Assembly: GCA_965223405.1 (NCBI GenBank)
Contig: CBDCWO010000006.1
Span: 7,068,001 to 7,132,000 of the forward strand
Direction: 5' to 3'
Length of the DNA stretch: 64,000 nt
Origin: CBDCWO01 sp965223405
Lineage (GTDB): Bacteria > Bacteroidota > Bacteroidia > Chitinophagales > Saprospiraceae
A model generated the notes under the pieces. It was not told the origin of the DNA, made no database searches, and was given only the letters and a program-made list of their open reading frames with translations. This document shows, one piece after another, positions 42,781 through 53,137 of this stretch. The translations under genes were made by a program, and so were the position numbers. Numbering within the stretch: position 1 is the stretch's first letter; each line of letters opens with the position of its first letter.

Positions 42781-43340
42781 AATAAATAGAATGTTAGATA
42801 CTAGTTAACCGGATCCGAAAATTTGTTTTGATGAACACAAGGAAGAACCAGTGTAGAATCACCATTTGCAGTTAAGAATGGTTGAAACGGTTTGTTTTAT
42901 AACTTTTAACCCTAACTTTCTGCTGTTTATGCATCGGTTCAGGAGTTAGCTTTTGGCAGGAACACCGAACCTTAAAAAGGTTGGTTAGTTGCAGATGTTA
43001 CAAAAACAACAATGAAGCGGCATCAACCTGAAACCAAAATGTATGAAACTGCTTTTTTATGGCTACCGGAAAGAGCCTGTCCCTATCGGACAGGCTTGAC
43101 AGGCTAATTGAAGCAGCATAAGAATTAAATTATGCCTAAAATGATTAAGATAGGGAAGAGTTCCCTTCAGTTAAAATTAGAAATCGAAAAAAGGGATATC
43201 TTTACTGCCAGGGCAAGGACATACTAAGTATTTATGACGGGAGTAATATTAATTGGCCAACACTAACTTAGTTTTTGCATTATAATCGAACTATACTCAA
43301 TACAAATTTTTCGAGTTAGATAACTTGGGAAACATAACAA
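42781..43340. other. Decayed glycosidase remnant and hairpin
   Basis: Bases about 42813-42875 match the GH43-like gene at 46880-46940 (CCGAAAATTTGTTTTGATGA against CCGAAAATTTGTTTCGATGA), so a former copy was here. A perfect hairpin AGCCTGTCC-CTATC-GGACAGGCT lies at 43074-43096. No other gene is seen. Confidence 0.5.
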
Positions 43341-44414
43341 ATGAAAAAATTAGCTTTCTTTTTTGTAGTTTCTATTACTATATCAGTTCTGTCCTGTCAA
43401 ACAAAACCACAGCAATTAGACTTAAACAGTATGATGAGGGATGTGCCGTCTACTGCAAAATTTGCAATTGATAGCACCTATGTCTGGGGAGGCTCTTTAA
43501 TAGAGGGTGACGATGGATTGTATCACATGTTCTATTCAACATGGCATCAGAAGTATGGTTGGGATGCCTGGGTTACACACTCCTATGTAGCACACGCAGT
43601 ATCAGCCAGCCCGTTTGGACCGTTTAAACACAAAGATGTGGCCTTGCCTGCACGTGGTGCGGAATATTGGGATGGCTCATGTACACATAATCCAAACATT
43701 CGTAAATTCGGTGATAAATATTACCTCTATTATATGGGGAATACCGGTGACGGAAAATATCACGTTGGATTAAACTACACCCATCGAAATAATCAACGCA
43801 TTGGCGTAGCTGTTGCTGATAGCCCCAACGGACCCTGGAAACGATTTGATAAGCCGGTAATTGATGTAAGTCCTGACAGCACTGCTTTGGATGCACTTAT
43901 GGCCTCCAATCCCGGGGTTACTCAAGGACCCGATGGAGGATATTTAATGATATACAAAGCAGTAGGTAAAAAGATAAAGGGAAATTTTGGCGGGCCGGTT
44001 GTAATATGTGCAGCTACATCAGAAAGTCCTACCGGTCCCTTTAAAAAGTACAACGAGCGTATATTTAAACCTGAAGGAGACCATAATTTCGCAGCGGAAG
44101 ATCCTCATGTGTGGTATCAGGATGGAAAGTACAGAGCTATTGTAAAAGATATGCATGGTGCATATACCGATAAAGGACAGGCTTTATTGTTGTTTGACTC
44201 TGAAGATGGCCTTAATTGGAGTCTGGCGGCTAAGCCTTTGGTCTCAGGTATTGAAATTAATTGGGAAGGTGGGGAAGTTCAAAAGGTGAAGCTTTTAGAT
44301 CGTCCACAGTTGTATCTTGAAGATGGCAAACCAGTAGCCTTACTGTGTGCAGTCAGCCCTGGCAACCCATTTAAGGAAGTCACCTTTAATGTACAAATTC
44401 CTCTTGATAAGTAA
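43341..44414 (+). CDS. GH43-like five-bladed propeller glycosidase, lipoprotein
   Basis: The 357-residue protein has a lipoprotein signal (ISVLSC, Cys19). Propeller-type repeats are visible: VWGGSLIEGDDGLYHMFYST, WDGSCTHNPNIRKFGDKYYL, IGVAVADSPNGPWKRFDKP and FAAEDPHVWYQDGKYRAIVK. The segments with NPN...YYLYYMG and EDP are typical of clan GH-F and GH117-like enzymes. It probably removes a terminal sugar. Subfamily not resolved. It is 20 bases before the next sulfatase, in an operon. Confidence 0.75.
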   Translation: MKKLAFFFVVSITISVLSCQTKPQQLDLNSMMRDVPSTAKFAIDSTYVWGGSLIEGDDGLYHMFYSTWHQKYGWDAWVTHSYVAHAVSASPFGPFKHKDVALPARGAEYWDGSCTHNPNIRKFGDKYYLYYMGNTGDGKYHVGLNYTHRNNQRIGVAVADSPNGPWKRFDKPVIDVSPDSTALDALMASNPGVTQGPDGGYLMIYKAVGKKIKGNFGGPVVICAATSESPTGPFKKYNERIFKPEGDHNFAAEDPHVWYQDGKYRAIVKDMHGAYTDKGQALLLFDSEDGLNWSLAAKPLVSGIEINWEGGEVQKVKLLDRPQLYLEDGKPVALLCAVSPGNPFKEVTFNVQIPLDK

Positions 44415-44434
44415 GTATGAAATGATTGGTAAGT

Positions 44435-46096
44435 ATGAAAAACATAATTTTAATAACCTGTTTATTTTTTATTTTCTCCAGGCTGCTTTTAGCCAATACG
44501 GAGCGACCTAACTTCATCTTTATTCTAACCGATGACCAGCGCTATGATATGCTTGGATGTACTGGTAATAAATTGATACAGACTCCGAATATTGATAAAC
44601 TAGCGGCAGAAGGGACGCTCTTTATCAAAGCCTACGTTACAAGTGCCATCTGTACTCCAAGCCGTACTTCTATACTTTTAAGTCAGTTTGAGCGAAAGCA
44701 TGGGGTCAATTTTAATTCTGGAACCAGTGTTAGTCCACAGGCATGGAAAAAGTCCTATCCTGTTTTATTGCGAAATAATGGGTATTATACCGGATACATT
44801 GGAAAAAATCATACCCCGGTTGGCGATGGTGGTTATGAAAGTGGGGTAATGGAAGAGTCGTATGATTATTGGTATGCGGGGCACAAACATCTATCGTTTT
44901 ATCCTAAAACAAGACATAAAATTTTTGAAGGAGCAGCGAACGATACACAAGTTGAAGTAATAGGTGAAGGAGTTCAGGATTTTATGGGAAATACATTTCA
45001 GCTTTCAGGTGCAAAACATTTTTTAAAAAGCCGTCCAAAGGATAAACCTTTCTTTTTAAATATCAATTTTAATCTTCCTCACGATGCAGGAACCGGCACT
45101 ATGAGACTTCTGGAAAGTGAACCGGAAATCTATCGTACTTTGTATCGCAACCTAGACATTCCATTGCCTGAAAATTATATTGCAAAAGCCGATATCGTAC
45201 ATCATAAATTGCCGGAGAGTGTGCATCACTACAATGACAGACAGAGCAGCTATAATTGGGTGGATAATCCAAAGGCACTTAAGGAACGTACAATTCGTCA
45301 GATGCAAACCATCACCGGTATTGATAAATTGGTTGGTGAACTTGTTCAGTCGTTGAAATCATCAGGATTAGAAAAGAATACCATCATTGTTTTTACATCA
45401 GATCACGGCCAGTTTTCCGGAGAGTTTGGATTGGGAGGTAAAGCATTTTGTTACGAGATTTGTACCAAGGTTCCGTTTATTATCTATAACCCAATGGTAG
45501 AAAATAGCGCCAAAGGACAAGTAACGGACGAATTGGCTCAAACCATTGATATTGCACCAACCCTGCTTACTTATGCCGGTATTGATATTCCGGATTCATA
45601 TCAGGGTAAAGCATTAAACAATTTAGTGGATGGCAAAATTTCTACCGTAAGAAACTACCTCTTTACCGAGAATTTGTGGTCGCAGCATTTTGGACATCCT
45701 CGTTGCGAGGCAGTGCAAAATAAGGAGTGGAAATACATACGCTACTATGCCAACAATAACTTGTCTGCAAAAATGATGGCAAGAACTGCGGCAAGCATGG
45801 GGGTAGATCATATTTCAATGCTGTATGGAATACATGATACTGAAATAGCAGTATACAGAAATTACATTGAATCTCCTTTAAGAGGAGAACAACCAATCTA
45901 TGAAGAACTTTTTAATCTCAAAAATGATCAAAATGAGACGACAAATCTTGCGGAAGATCCGGATTCATACCAAAAATTAAATGAAATGAGGATAGTCTGG
46001 AAACAGGAAATAACAATTGCTCGTGGTGACGGCAAACCCCAAGTAGTCAGGTACACAAAAGATAGTCAAAATGAGAAGCTCAAAGTAGATGAGTAA
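44435..46096 (+). CDS. Sulfatase (family S1)
   Basis: I use the ATG at 44435, which gives a clean signal peptide (MKNIILITCLFFIFSRLLLA); an upstream TTG adds only three residues. NFIFILTDDQRYDMLGCTGN has the DDQR metal site, C73-T-P-S-R the formylglycine site in TSAICTPSRTSILLS, then IGKNHTPVGDGG and TSDHGQFSGEFGLGGKAFCY. The DDQR form is common in heparan- or choline-type sulfatases. It follows the GH43-like gene by 20 bases and precedes another GH43-like gene. Confidence 0.9.
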   Translation: MKNIILITCLFFIFSRLLLANTERPNFIFILTDDQRYDMLGCTGNKLIQTPNIDKLAAEGTLFIKAYVTSAICTPSRTSILLSQFERKHGVNFNSGTSVSPQAWKKSYPVLLRNNGYYTGYIGKNHTPVGDGGYESGVMEESYDYWYAGHKHLSFYPKTRHKIFEGAANDTQVEVIGEGVQDFMGNTFQLSGAKHFLKSRPKDKPFFLNINFNLPHDAGTGTMRLLESEPEIYRTLYRNLDIPLPENYIAKADIVHHKLPESVHHYNDRQSSYNWVDNPKALKERTIRQMQTITGIDKLVGELVQSLKSSGLEKNTIIVFTSDHGQFSGEFGLGGKAFCYEICTKVPFIIYNPMVENSAKGQVTDELAQTIDIAPTLLTYAGIDIPDSYQGKALNNLVDGKISTVRNYLFTENLWSQHFGHPRCEAVQNKEWKYIRYYANNNLSAKMMARTAASMGVDHISMLYGIHDTEIAVYRNYIESPLRGEQPIYEELFNLKNDQNETTNLAEDPDSYQKLNEMRIVWKQEITIARGDGKPQVVRYTKDSQNEKLKVDE

Positions 46097-46271
46097 GCAG
46101 AAATGTCGCTAAACAACTATATTTAAAGCAATGCAAGTTACTCTTAACAAGTCCCATATGGTCATTTGCAATGATGTTCCCACAAGGTGTAAAAAGAGAA
46201 TATTAAGTCCAACCGGGTATTGCCAATCTCGATTGTCACATAAATGGAGGACAACAATAAATCGATAAATT

Positions 46272-47207
46272 ATGAAAGTATTATTATTCGGATTAGCCAT
46301 TATTATGTGTTGTGCCGGATGCATTGGCAAACAACAAGGCAACAAAGGTCTACTAGCAGAAACTGATATTGTTTTAGATACAACAGGATCAATTAGTGTA
46401 GGTGAGAAATTTCTTATATATGAATTGGAATATGCAGTGGATCATTCCATTATTTACAACCCTGATGATAAAAAGTGGCATCTGTTCGGAATCGAGAAGG
46501 GGCAATCTTTTATTCATCTAACAGCAGATTCATTAACCCAGAGGGGGTGGGAGAAGCACGAATCTTTCAGGTTTAAGGATAAAGATATATGGGCTCCGCA
46601 TATAATTATGTACGAAGATTTGTATTACATGTTTTATACCTGCATTGGGGTTCCGCGCCAAATTCGCTTATCAACGTCAAAAGATTTATTTGAATGGGAA
46701 CATTACTCGGAAGAACCACTGTTTGCCTTTACCAATGAGCATACCAATAATATGAAAAACAAAGACCCAATGGTTTTGAGGCATAAGGAAGAGTGGATAA
46801 TGTATTACAGCATGATGAAAGATGCGAATAACTGGGTGGTCGGTTATAGTACCAGTCAGGATCTTGTTAATTGGTCTGATCCGAAAATTTGTTTCGATGA
46901 GAACACCTCAGAGCCAAGTGTGGAATCACCATTCGTAGTGAGACGTGGCGATTATTTCTATTTACTATTATCTGCTCGTCCCTGGCCCAATGGTGCAGAA
47001 GAAGTATTCAGAAGCAAAAGTCCGTTTTTTTGGGAGACAAAGAATTCAGTAAAAAGGGTTGATCCATGGCATGCTGCCGAAGTTGTAAGGGATTTGGATG
47101 GTACTTGGTATCTGTCACTGTGCCACCCAAACTTTTCACTTGCGCCGTTTAATTGGAACGACGGACTGGAAAATGCAGAATCTTCAATACCTGTGCCAGG
47201 GGGTTAA
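46272..47207 (+). CDS. GH43/GH32-like propeller protein, lipoprotein
   Basis: The 311-residue protein has a lipoprotein signal (MCCAGC, Cys17). Propeller segments are YAVDHSIIYNPDDKKWHLFG, DIWAPHIIMYEDLYYMFYTC and NKDPMVLRHKEEWIMYYSMM, with repeated YSTSQDLVNWSDP. The layout (WAPH, DPMV, ESPFVVRR) is typical of clan GH-J/F glycosidases; the Glu in SVESPFVVRR may be the acid. Remnants of a second copy lie at about 42813 and 49570. It belongs to the same locus as the flanking sulfatases. Confidence 0.75.
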   Translation: MKVLLFGLAIIMCCAGCIGKQQGNKGLLAETDIVLDTTGSISVGEKFLIYELEYAVDHSIIYNPDDKKWHLFGIEKGQSFIHLTADSLTQRGWEKHESFRFKDKDIWAPHIIMYEDLYYMFYTCIGVPRQIRLSTSKDLFEWEHYSEEPLFAFTNEHTNNMKNKDPMVLRHKEEWIMYYSMMKDANNWVVGYSTSQDLVNWSDPKICFDENTSEPSVESPFVVRRGDYFYLLLSARPWPNGAEEVFRSKSPFFWETKNSVKRVDPWHAAEVVRDLDGTWYLSLCHPNFSLAPFNWNDGLENAESSIPVPGG

Positions 47208-47738
47208 TAAGGTTTAAATTGTAGTAAAGTAATTAAGTTCAAAGTAAGAATTAAAGAATGAAATCAAGTTATTTAAAATAGGAATATATATTTTTTTATA
47301 TTCTCCGACGACATGGGATTGCAGATGGAACAGGTACTACACAAATTCCAATCCCCAATTCCGGAGAATGGGGTCTATGAGTTTTCAACGGAAGTTGATC
47401 AGTTTTATATTGAATACCATCTTTTAATCAGTAACGACGGGAAAGTAAAAATGTACTCAAGAAAAATGCTACTATTTCCCTAAGAAAAGGATTGCCCTTA
47501 TAAATTATTTATATAATACGATTTATGAGGGGTGGTACAGGAATGGAATGCAATAGCTGTAAACTTCCATAAAGACAACAAAACAAAATTCAAAATATTA
47601 ATGGAAATATGTAATTCTCAGACTAGGCGAAATTGTGAAACAATGTTGACCAGATGATGGAATATTGACTAAAAACGCTCTGAATAAGATGTAGTTCAAA
47701 AGAATGACTTCAATCAAATATTAATTAAATCGATCATA
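47208..47738. other. Decayed sulfatase remnant region
   Basis: Bases about 47300-47340 (ATATTCTCCGACGACATGGG and the following GATGGAACAGG) repeat the metal-site start of the sulfatase pseudogene at 41934-41970. Downstream, frames with YEFSTEVDQFYIEYHLLIS are visible but broken. No intact gene. Confidence 0.45.
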
Positions 47739-49325
47739 ATGAAACCAATTAACTTAATCCCGATTGTTTTTATTGCATATTGTTTTATAGCCGGATGCCA
47801 GTCGGAAAACAGTACTCCAAAACGACCAAATATTTTGTTTGCCATCGCCGATGATGCATCATGGAAACACTTTGGTGCCTATGGTTGCGATTGGGTAAAA
47901 ACTCCTGCGTTCGATAAGGTAGCAGAAAGTGGTATATTATTTACGCGCGCATATACACCAAATTCTAAGTGTGCTCCCTCGCGTTCATGCATAATAACCG
48001 GGAGGAACAGTTGGCAGTTGGAGGATGCAGCCAATCATTGGCCACTGTTTCCGGAAAAGTTCAAATCTTATGCCGAAGTTTTGGGCGACAACGGTTACTG
48101 GGTAGGCAGTGTTGCCAAAGGTTGGAGCCCTGGAATACCAGGCAAAATTAACGGAAAATCACGTGAGTTAACCGGACCAATGTTTAATGAATTTAGAACC
48201 ACTCCTCCGGCAAAATATATTTCGAATTATGATTATGCAAGAAATTTCGAAGCATTTTTAACTGCCCGTCCGGCTGGCCTACCTTTTTGCTTTTGGTATG
48301 GCAGTACCGAACCACACCTTCCATACGAGTATGGCGTAGGCTCCAGAATTAGCGGAAAGTCTATAGATGAAATTGATAAAGTACCCACTTTCTGGCCCGA
48401 TGTTGACACTGTGAGGCAAAACATGTTGGATTATGCTTTTGAGATCGAATATTTTGATCAACACCTTCAGATGATGCTTGAAAAATTGGATGAAATTGGT
48501 GAGTTGGAAAATACCTTGGTTGTGGTTACGGCCGACAACGGCATGCCTCTACCAAGGATAAAAGGTCAGGTATATGAATACTCTAACCATTTGCCCATGG
48601 CAATTATGTGGCCCAATGGAATTAAAAATCCGGGAAGGACCGTGGATGATTTGGTTAGTTTTATCGACTTTGCACCAACTTTCCTGGAACTGGCAAGGGT
48701 AGAGGCTGCGACATCAGGCATGCAACCGATAACCGGGATAAGCTTAACAGATATATTTTATTCAGAAAAAGAAGGACTGGTAAATCCCATCCGCGATTTT
48801 GTACTGGTGGGAAAAGAACGCCATGATATTGGCAGACCAAACGACCAAGGCTATCCAGTGCGAGGAATTGTTATGCATGATTATTTATTCCTTAAAAATT
48901 TCAAGCCTGATCGCTGGCCTAGCGGAAATCCGGAAACCGGATATTTGAATACTGATGCCAGCCCCACAAAGACCTTTGTATTAGATACACGACGAAAAGA
49001 AGGGATTATGAAATACTGGCAATATAATTTTGGAAAACGGCCTGTCGAAGAGCTATATAATATTATTCAAGATCCTTATTGTTTAAATAACCTGGCTGAT
49101 GATCCTGATTTTTTGGAAGTAAAAAACAAAATGGAAACAGATATGAACTCACACTTGAAAGAGCAAGAAGATCCAAGAATACTAGGGTATGGTGATGTAT
49201 TTGACAATTATAAGAACTATGGCCCTCACATAAACTATTACGAGCGATACATGGGAGGGAAAGAAGTACCTAAGGCAGGATGGGTTGATAAATCAGACTA
49301 CGATTCGGATTTTATTGAAAAATAG
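47739..49325 (+). CDS. Sulfatase (N-sulfoglucosamine sulfohydrolase-like, S1_8-type), lipoprotein
   Basis: The 528-residue protein has a lipoprotein signal (CFIAGC, Cys20). NILFAIADDASWKHFGAYG has the DDAS metal site of sulfamidase-like enzymes; C78-A-P-S-R follows in NSKCAPSRSCIITGRNSWQL. SVAKGWSPG, SEPHLPYEYGVG and TADNGMPLPRIKGQVYE complete the active site. In relatives this set removes N- or O-sulfate from glucosamine-type sugars. It is the last intact gene of the carbohydrate locus. Confidence 0.9.
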   Translation: MKPINLIPIVFIAYCFIAGCQSENSTPKRPNILFAIADDASWKHFGAYGCDWVKTPAFDKVAESGILFTRAYTPNSKCAPSRSCIITGRNSWQLEDAANHWPLFPEKFKSYAEVLGDNGYWVGSVAKGWSPGIPGKINGKSRELTGPMFNEFRTTPPAKYISNYDYARNFEAFLTARPAGLPFCFWYGSTEPHLPYEYGVGSRISGKSIDEIDKVPTFWPDVDTVRQNMLDYAFEIEYFDQHLQMMLEKLDEIGELENTLVVVTADNGMPLPRIKGQVYEYSNHLPMAIMWPNGIKNPGRTVDDLVSFIDFAPTFLELARVEAATSGMQPITGISLTDIFYSEKEGLVNPIRDFVLVGKERHDIGRPNDQGYPVRGIVMHDYLFLKNFKPDRWPSGNPETGYLNTDASPTKTFVLDTRRKEGIMKYWQYNFGKRPVEELYNIIQDPYCLNNLADDPDFLEVKNKMETDMNSHLKEQEDPRILGYGDVFDNYKNYGPHINYYERYMGGKEVPKAGWVDKSDYDSDFIEK

Positions 49326-49880
49326 TTATCACTTGGAATCAAGTTTCGAAACAAGCTTGAAAATTCTATTAGATGAGAATTTAATGTCCAGGAGATATTG
49401 AATAAATTCCGGTTATTAAAATTTGGAAAATAATGAAGAACAAGTTAATGTCTCTTCCTTTTGGAATCCTGATGTGTTTTATCCTTGGAAATTCAATTGC
49501 ACAAACAAATGTATTAAGAATTCATCGTAATGTCTGAGGGAGGTATTTGTGCCGAACAAGTATACCTAGGAGGGCGACGGGCAACTTTGGTATTATCCCG
49601 GGGTCACCCAGACTTTAAACTTACTTCGTTTGATTGAAATGACTGACTGTAGAATGCGGAATCTTCAATGCCTATACCAGGGAGTAAAAAAGCTTACGAT
49701 TAAAACTTTCGAGTATAAATAATGCCTATTTCCCCAAATGGCAGTATTAAATGGAATCATTGGAGCTAATATTCAGTCTTACGGTATTTTAAAATAAAGC
49801 AAAAAAGTTAGCGAATTGTTGAATTTAAAAACTAAATAATAAATCGATGTTAGTTCTAGGGGATAATCTCAGTGATTGAC
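49326..49880. other. Remnants of a secreted glycosidase gene
   Basis: An ATG at 49434 begins a signal peptide (MKNKLMSLPFGILMCFILGN) that stops after 34 codons. Bases about 49570-49700 repeat the last 120 bases of the GH43-like gene at 46272 (ending ATGCGGAATCTTCAATGCCT), with stops. Together they are remains of a deleted gene of that family. Confidence 0.5.
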
Positions 49881-51596
49881 TTACCAACCCCCTACTCCTC
49901 CTCCGCCGCCGCCACCTCCTGAAAAACCACCTCCACCGCTTCCACTTCCGGTGTCAGAAGGTTTGGTAGCAGCTCCTGCGACACCGCGAGAGAAATCTCG
50001 GCCAAAATGGTTGGAAAAATATATTGGTGAAGTGCTGTTGTGCCAATGGGGTTGATACTGTGCCTTCTCGAGAATGGTTTTAAACCGTTCTGTCCATTGA
50101 TGTTCAACCCCCAAAGCGAATGCATATGGTAACAATTTCTCGAAGTGTTCGGGGGTCATATCCGGTGGATTCAATAGTCGCAGCCGATCGGACTCGGCCA
50201 ATTCAAGATACATCTGAAAACCCTTGATCCGCGAGCGGAGATCCAATTTCTCTTTGCTTGGCTTTTTTATAAGATAGCCATACAATGCCAAACTCCCAAT
50301 TGCAATAGGTGCGAAAGCGATTAATGAAGTGAGATTGGCGCTGGTGGCATATGGGCTATTAAACCACAGGATAAGGGCGATCACGCCAATTGCTAAAGAC
50401 ACTAAGATGGGAGGAATTAACAACTTGGAGTTATGCCCCTTACGAATAAATGGGCGGTGTTGTAAAGAGAGACTGGCCTGGTGACTTGCATAGGCTTCTT
50501 CAATGAGCTCATCATATTTTCCAGTGATACTCACCTGGGAGTCGACTCCAAACAGGACCACTAACAGATTCTTTTCTTCCGCTGGAATGTCATCCTCAGG
50601 ATCTTTGAGCTTGATCAGTTGATAATGTCTTGACTTGGTGAGAAATCCTTTTTTGACCGTCTCTTCTATTTTTAAATATCCCTGAATGGCCAAATGGATA
50701 ATCGAGGCGGTAAAACTTTTGCTTTCATGTTTTCCTTGCTGGATGTAATTGATGGAAGCCGCAGACAGATCGTCAGGAGCATTCCAGATCGGATAGGATG
50801 CCGGCATGGGGGGATCCTGACCATGTTTCCACCAGGTAAAAAGGTAGTACGGTAACAAAAATGTGGATCCCAGAATAATCAATATCAGAGTACCTAACCG
50901 ATTCCACATATTGGGAGCAGAAATAATGTCTTTATTGATCCCTACGGCGACAGTAAATCCCTCACCTGGTCGCAAACCTCTGGTAGTTCGATAATCCAAT
51001 ACAGATCGTTCTCTCGATAGAGAATAAGCCTTTTCCTTTTGTCCATAAGCGCCAGTATAGGCTGACTCCTGCATAATTTCTGCTTCAGCAGGCAATTGGA
51101 TGCGGCAGGATGCTTGCTCTATATCAAATTTAACGTCGTTACCGATCGCATTCCAATATATTTCATCGTAGTCATCAAAAAATCCAATTTGATCAGCGAC
51201 CCGATATTTAATTTTATACTGATACACTCCTGGGTCAAGAAGTACATCCTTTTGACCCAAATACAGCATGAGCCCTTGTTCACTAGTTTTACGATAGGGT
51301 TCTGTGGCTCCATTCTTCTTTACCTCTATAATCTGGTATTTCATTTTAACCGACTCTTCATTCAAATTGCGTCTGGTCGGCAGATTCCGTGTGATACCAC
51401 GTTTGATTTGATCCCCCGTGACATTTACTTCTATATATTCTGTTACCGTGATTGACCGGTCGGTATGGACCTCGATTTGAATATCATAGTTGAGGATCTT
51501 TTCAGTTTGTGCATAACCCGATCCTCCAAGACAACAAATACACATCAGACATATAAATAGAACTTGATTCACTGTACTAAAATGGAAAGGTTTCAT
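49881..51596 (-). CDS. DUF2207-domain membrane protein with Gly-rich tail
   Basis: The 571-residue protein has a signal peptide (residues 1-29), then the DUF2207 domain with YDIQIEVHTDRSITVTEYIE, the characteristic RGITRNLPTR, and VYQYKIKYRV. Hydrophobic segments follow near 237-255 and 403-447; between them lies a cytoplasmic-type domain. The tail is a Gly-rich run ending in GVGGW, also known from this family. The function is unknown, but LemA and DUF2207 genes often travel together. LemA lies 239 bases upstream on the same strand. Confidence 0.9.
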   Translation of the reverse strand: MKPFHFSTVNQVLFICLMCICCLGGSGYAQTEKILNYDIQIEVHTDRSITVTEYIEVNVTGDQIKRGITRNLPTRRNLNEESVKMKYQIIEVKKNGATEPYRKTSEQGLMLYLGQKDVLLDPGVYQYKIKYRVADQIGFFDDYDEIYWNAIGNDVKFDIEQASCRIQLPAEAEIMQESAYTGAYGQKEKAYSLSRERSVLDYRTTRGLRPGEGFTVAVGINKDIISAPNMWNRLGTLILIILGSTFLLPYYLFTWWKHGQDPPMPASYPIWNAPDDLSAASINYIQQGKHESKSFTASIIHLAIQGYLKIEETVKKGFLTKSRHYQLIKLKDPEDDIPAEEKNLLVVLFGVDSQVSITGKYDELIEEAYASHQASLSLQHRPFIRKGHNSKLLIPPILVSLAIGVIALILWFNSPYATSANLTSLIAFAPIAIGSLALYGYLIKKPSKEKLDLRSRIKGFQMYLELAESDRLRLLNPPDMTPEHFEKLLPYAFALGVEHQWTERFKTILEKAQYQPHWHNSTSPIYFSNHFGRDFSRGVAGAATKPSDTGSGSGGGGFSGGGGGGGGVGGW

Positions 51597-51834
51597 TGAA
51601 GTTTTTTAATAGTTCCACACATAATTCCAATGGCGTATTACACAAGATGATGGTCTGTTATTTATTCCCTATCCTCATTGTTCGATATGCAATTGGTAAG
51701 GAACGAGATTTTTTCTGAAATACTATTAAATACCAATCGACAATCAAATGCAGATGGTATCCTACCCGTGTCTATAAATTGCATTTGAAGCGGAATAATC
51801 CCACATGAAAATATCGATTTAAAGATACCACGAT
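51597..51834 (-). other. Gap between LemA and DUF2207 genes
   Basis: About 240 bases with no gene and no convincing terminator. A promoter for the DUF2207 gene may lie here, but no clear box is seen. Confidence 0.3.
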
Positions 51835-52389
51835 TTAGAACTTAACCTTTGGAACGTTTAGTTCATTGATATCTTCAATTTCAAAGAAATCACCCAAATC
51901 AAATCCAAAAGCATTTGCGATTAAATTGCTGGGAAATGACTCCACCATGATGTTGTTCTCACGTGCGGTGGCATTATAGTATCGTCTTGCTTTTTCGATA
52001 TCTCCTTCGATGGTAGCAAGTTGCTGCTGTAATTGAAGAAAGTTGGTATTGGCCTTTAAATCCGGATACGCTTCGCTCAGAGCAAATACATTGGCCAGTG
52101 CTGAGTTAAGCTGATTCTCAGCTTGAGTTTGTGCCTTTATTCCTTCGGCTTGTAAGGCCACATTTCTGGCCTCAATCACCTTATTGAGCGTTTCCTGCTC
52201 ATGTTTAGCATATCCTTTTACCATTTCGACCAGGTTGGGTATTAAGTCATGACGTTTCTTTAGCTGTACATCAATGCCACTCCAACCTTCCTCCATCATA
52301 GTACGTTTACGAACAAACTTGTTGTAAACTCCAACTAAGTACAGGAGTAGAACAACTACAATGATTATAATAACTATTAAAAATCCCAT
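51835..52389 (-). CDS. lemA: LemA-family protein
   Basis: The 184-residue protein has one N-terminal membrane segment (residues 2-21) and the LemA core: NKFVRKRTMMEEGWSGIDVQ, LKKRHDLIPNLVEMVKGYAK, EARNVALQAEGIKAQTQAEN and RRYYNATARENNIMVESFPS NLIA, ending with the FEI-type tail. All are conserved in LemA, a coiled-coil bundle exposed outside the membrane whose role is unknown. It pairs with the DUF2207 gene downstream. Confidence 0.95.
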   Translation of the reverse strand: MGFLIVIIIIVVVLLLYLVGVYNKFVRKRTMMEEGWSGIDVQLKKRHDLIPNLVEMVKGYAKHEQETLNKVIEARNVALQAEGIKAQTQAENQLNSALANVFALSEAYPDLKANTNFLQLQQQLATIEGDIEKARRYYNATARENNIMVESFPSNLIANAFGFDLGDFFEIEDINELNVPKVKF

Positions 52390-53137
52390 AAATCAATTTT
52401 TTGTACCTGAAATTTACAATTTTTAAAACGAACTCATGGTATTATACTCAGCGCATTAGACAAGTTGGCAAAAAAAATCGATTAGTATGTGACTTATCCT
52501 GTAGGGCATTTAGATATTAAACGAATTTATCAACTGTTTTAATCCCTTTGGCCTATCAATATTCCGATTCTGCCTCGGTGATATGTACCACGGAGAGGTT
52601 CCTAGGGGATACCAAGTGGTACCTAGGGTTGCATACGATTGATCAATAAGAGTTAAATCCAAACAAATAATGCCATTTTCTTCACCGCCCCCGTTTAGGG
52701 TACTACCTGTTAGGTGAGCTTTACCAGGTACCAGCATTCCTAGATTCATAAGCTAATTCATGGCTATTAAAAAGTGCATTGGGACTAATGCTAACACGAT
52801 GCTCTGAAAAGAGGAAATTGATCCAAGTCAATTGTAACGAATAGAATAGCTCAGCCAAGGACAGAGGTGACTTCATATGGAGTTCTTTAAATTCAACCGT
52901 TCATTCAATAAATCCATGCGTAAAACGCAAGAATTGTAAAGAACCAATACCCAAGACGAAGTACATTTACCCTGTTACAAACATAAAGATTTGAATAATA
53001 AAACTACATTCTTGACTCTTTGAGGGATTAACTTACTAATCAATCAAATTCAATAGTAAATGTTTCACATCGTCATCTACCGTTGTCAAAAACAATTAGA
53101 ACAAAAACATTTATGTGTATATTTAAAACCGTAATAC
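52390..53137. other. Intergenic region
   Basis: No supported gene. A 79-codon minus-strand frame at 52510-52749 lacks family resemblance. Two CCTAGG sites near 52602 and 52623 are separated by 15 bases. Otherwise AT-rich. Confidence 0.35.

Noticed and set aside
52510..52749. 79-codon frame on the minus strand after LemA
   Set aside because: No recognisable family, odd composition and no operon context; likely chance.
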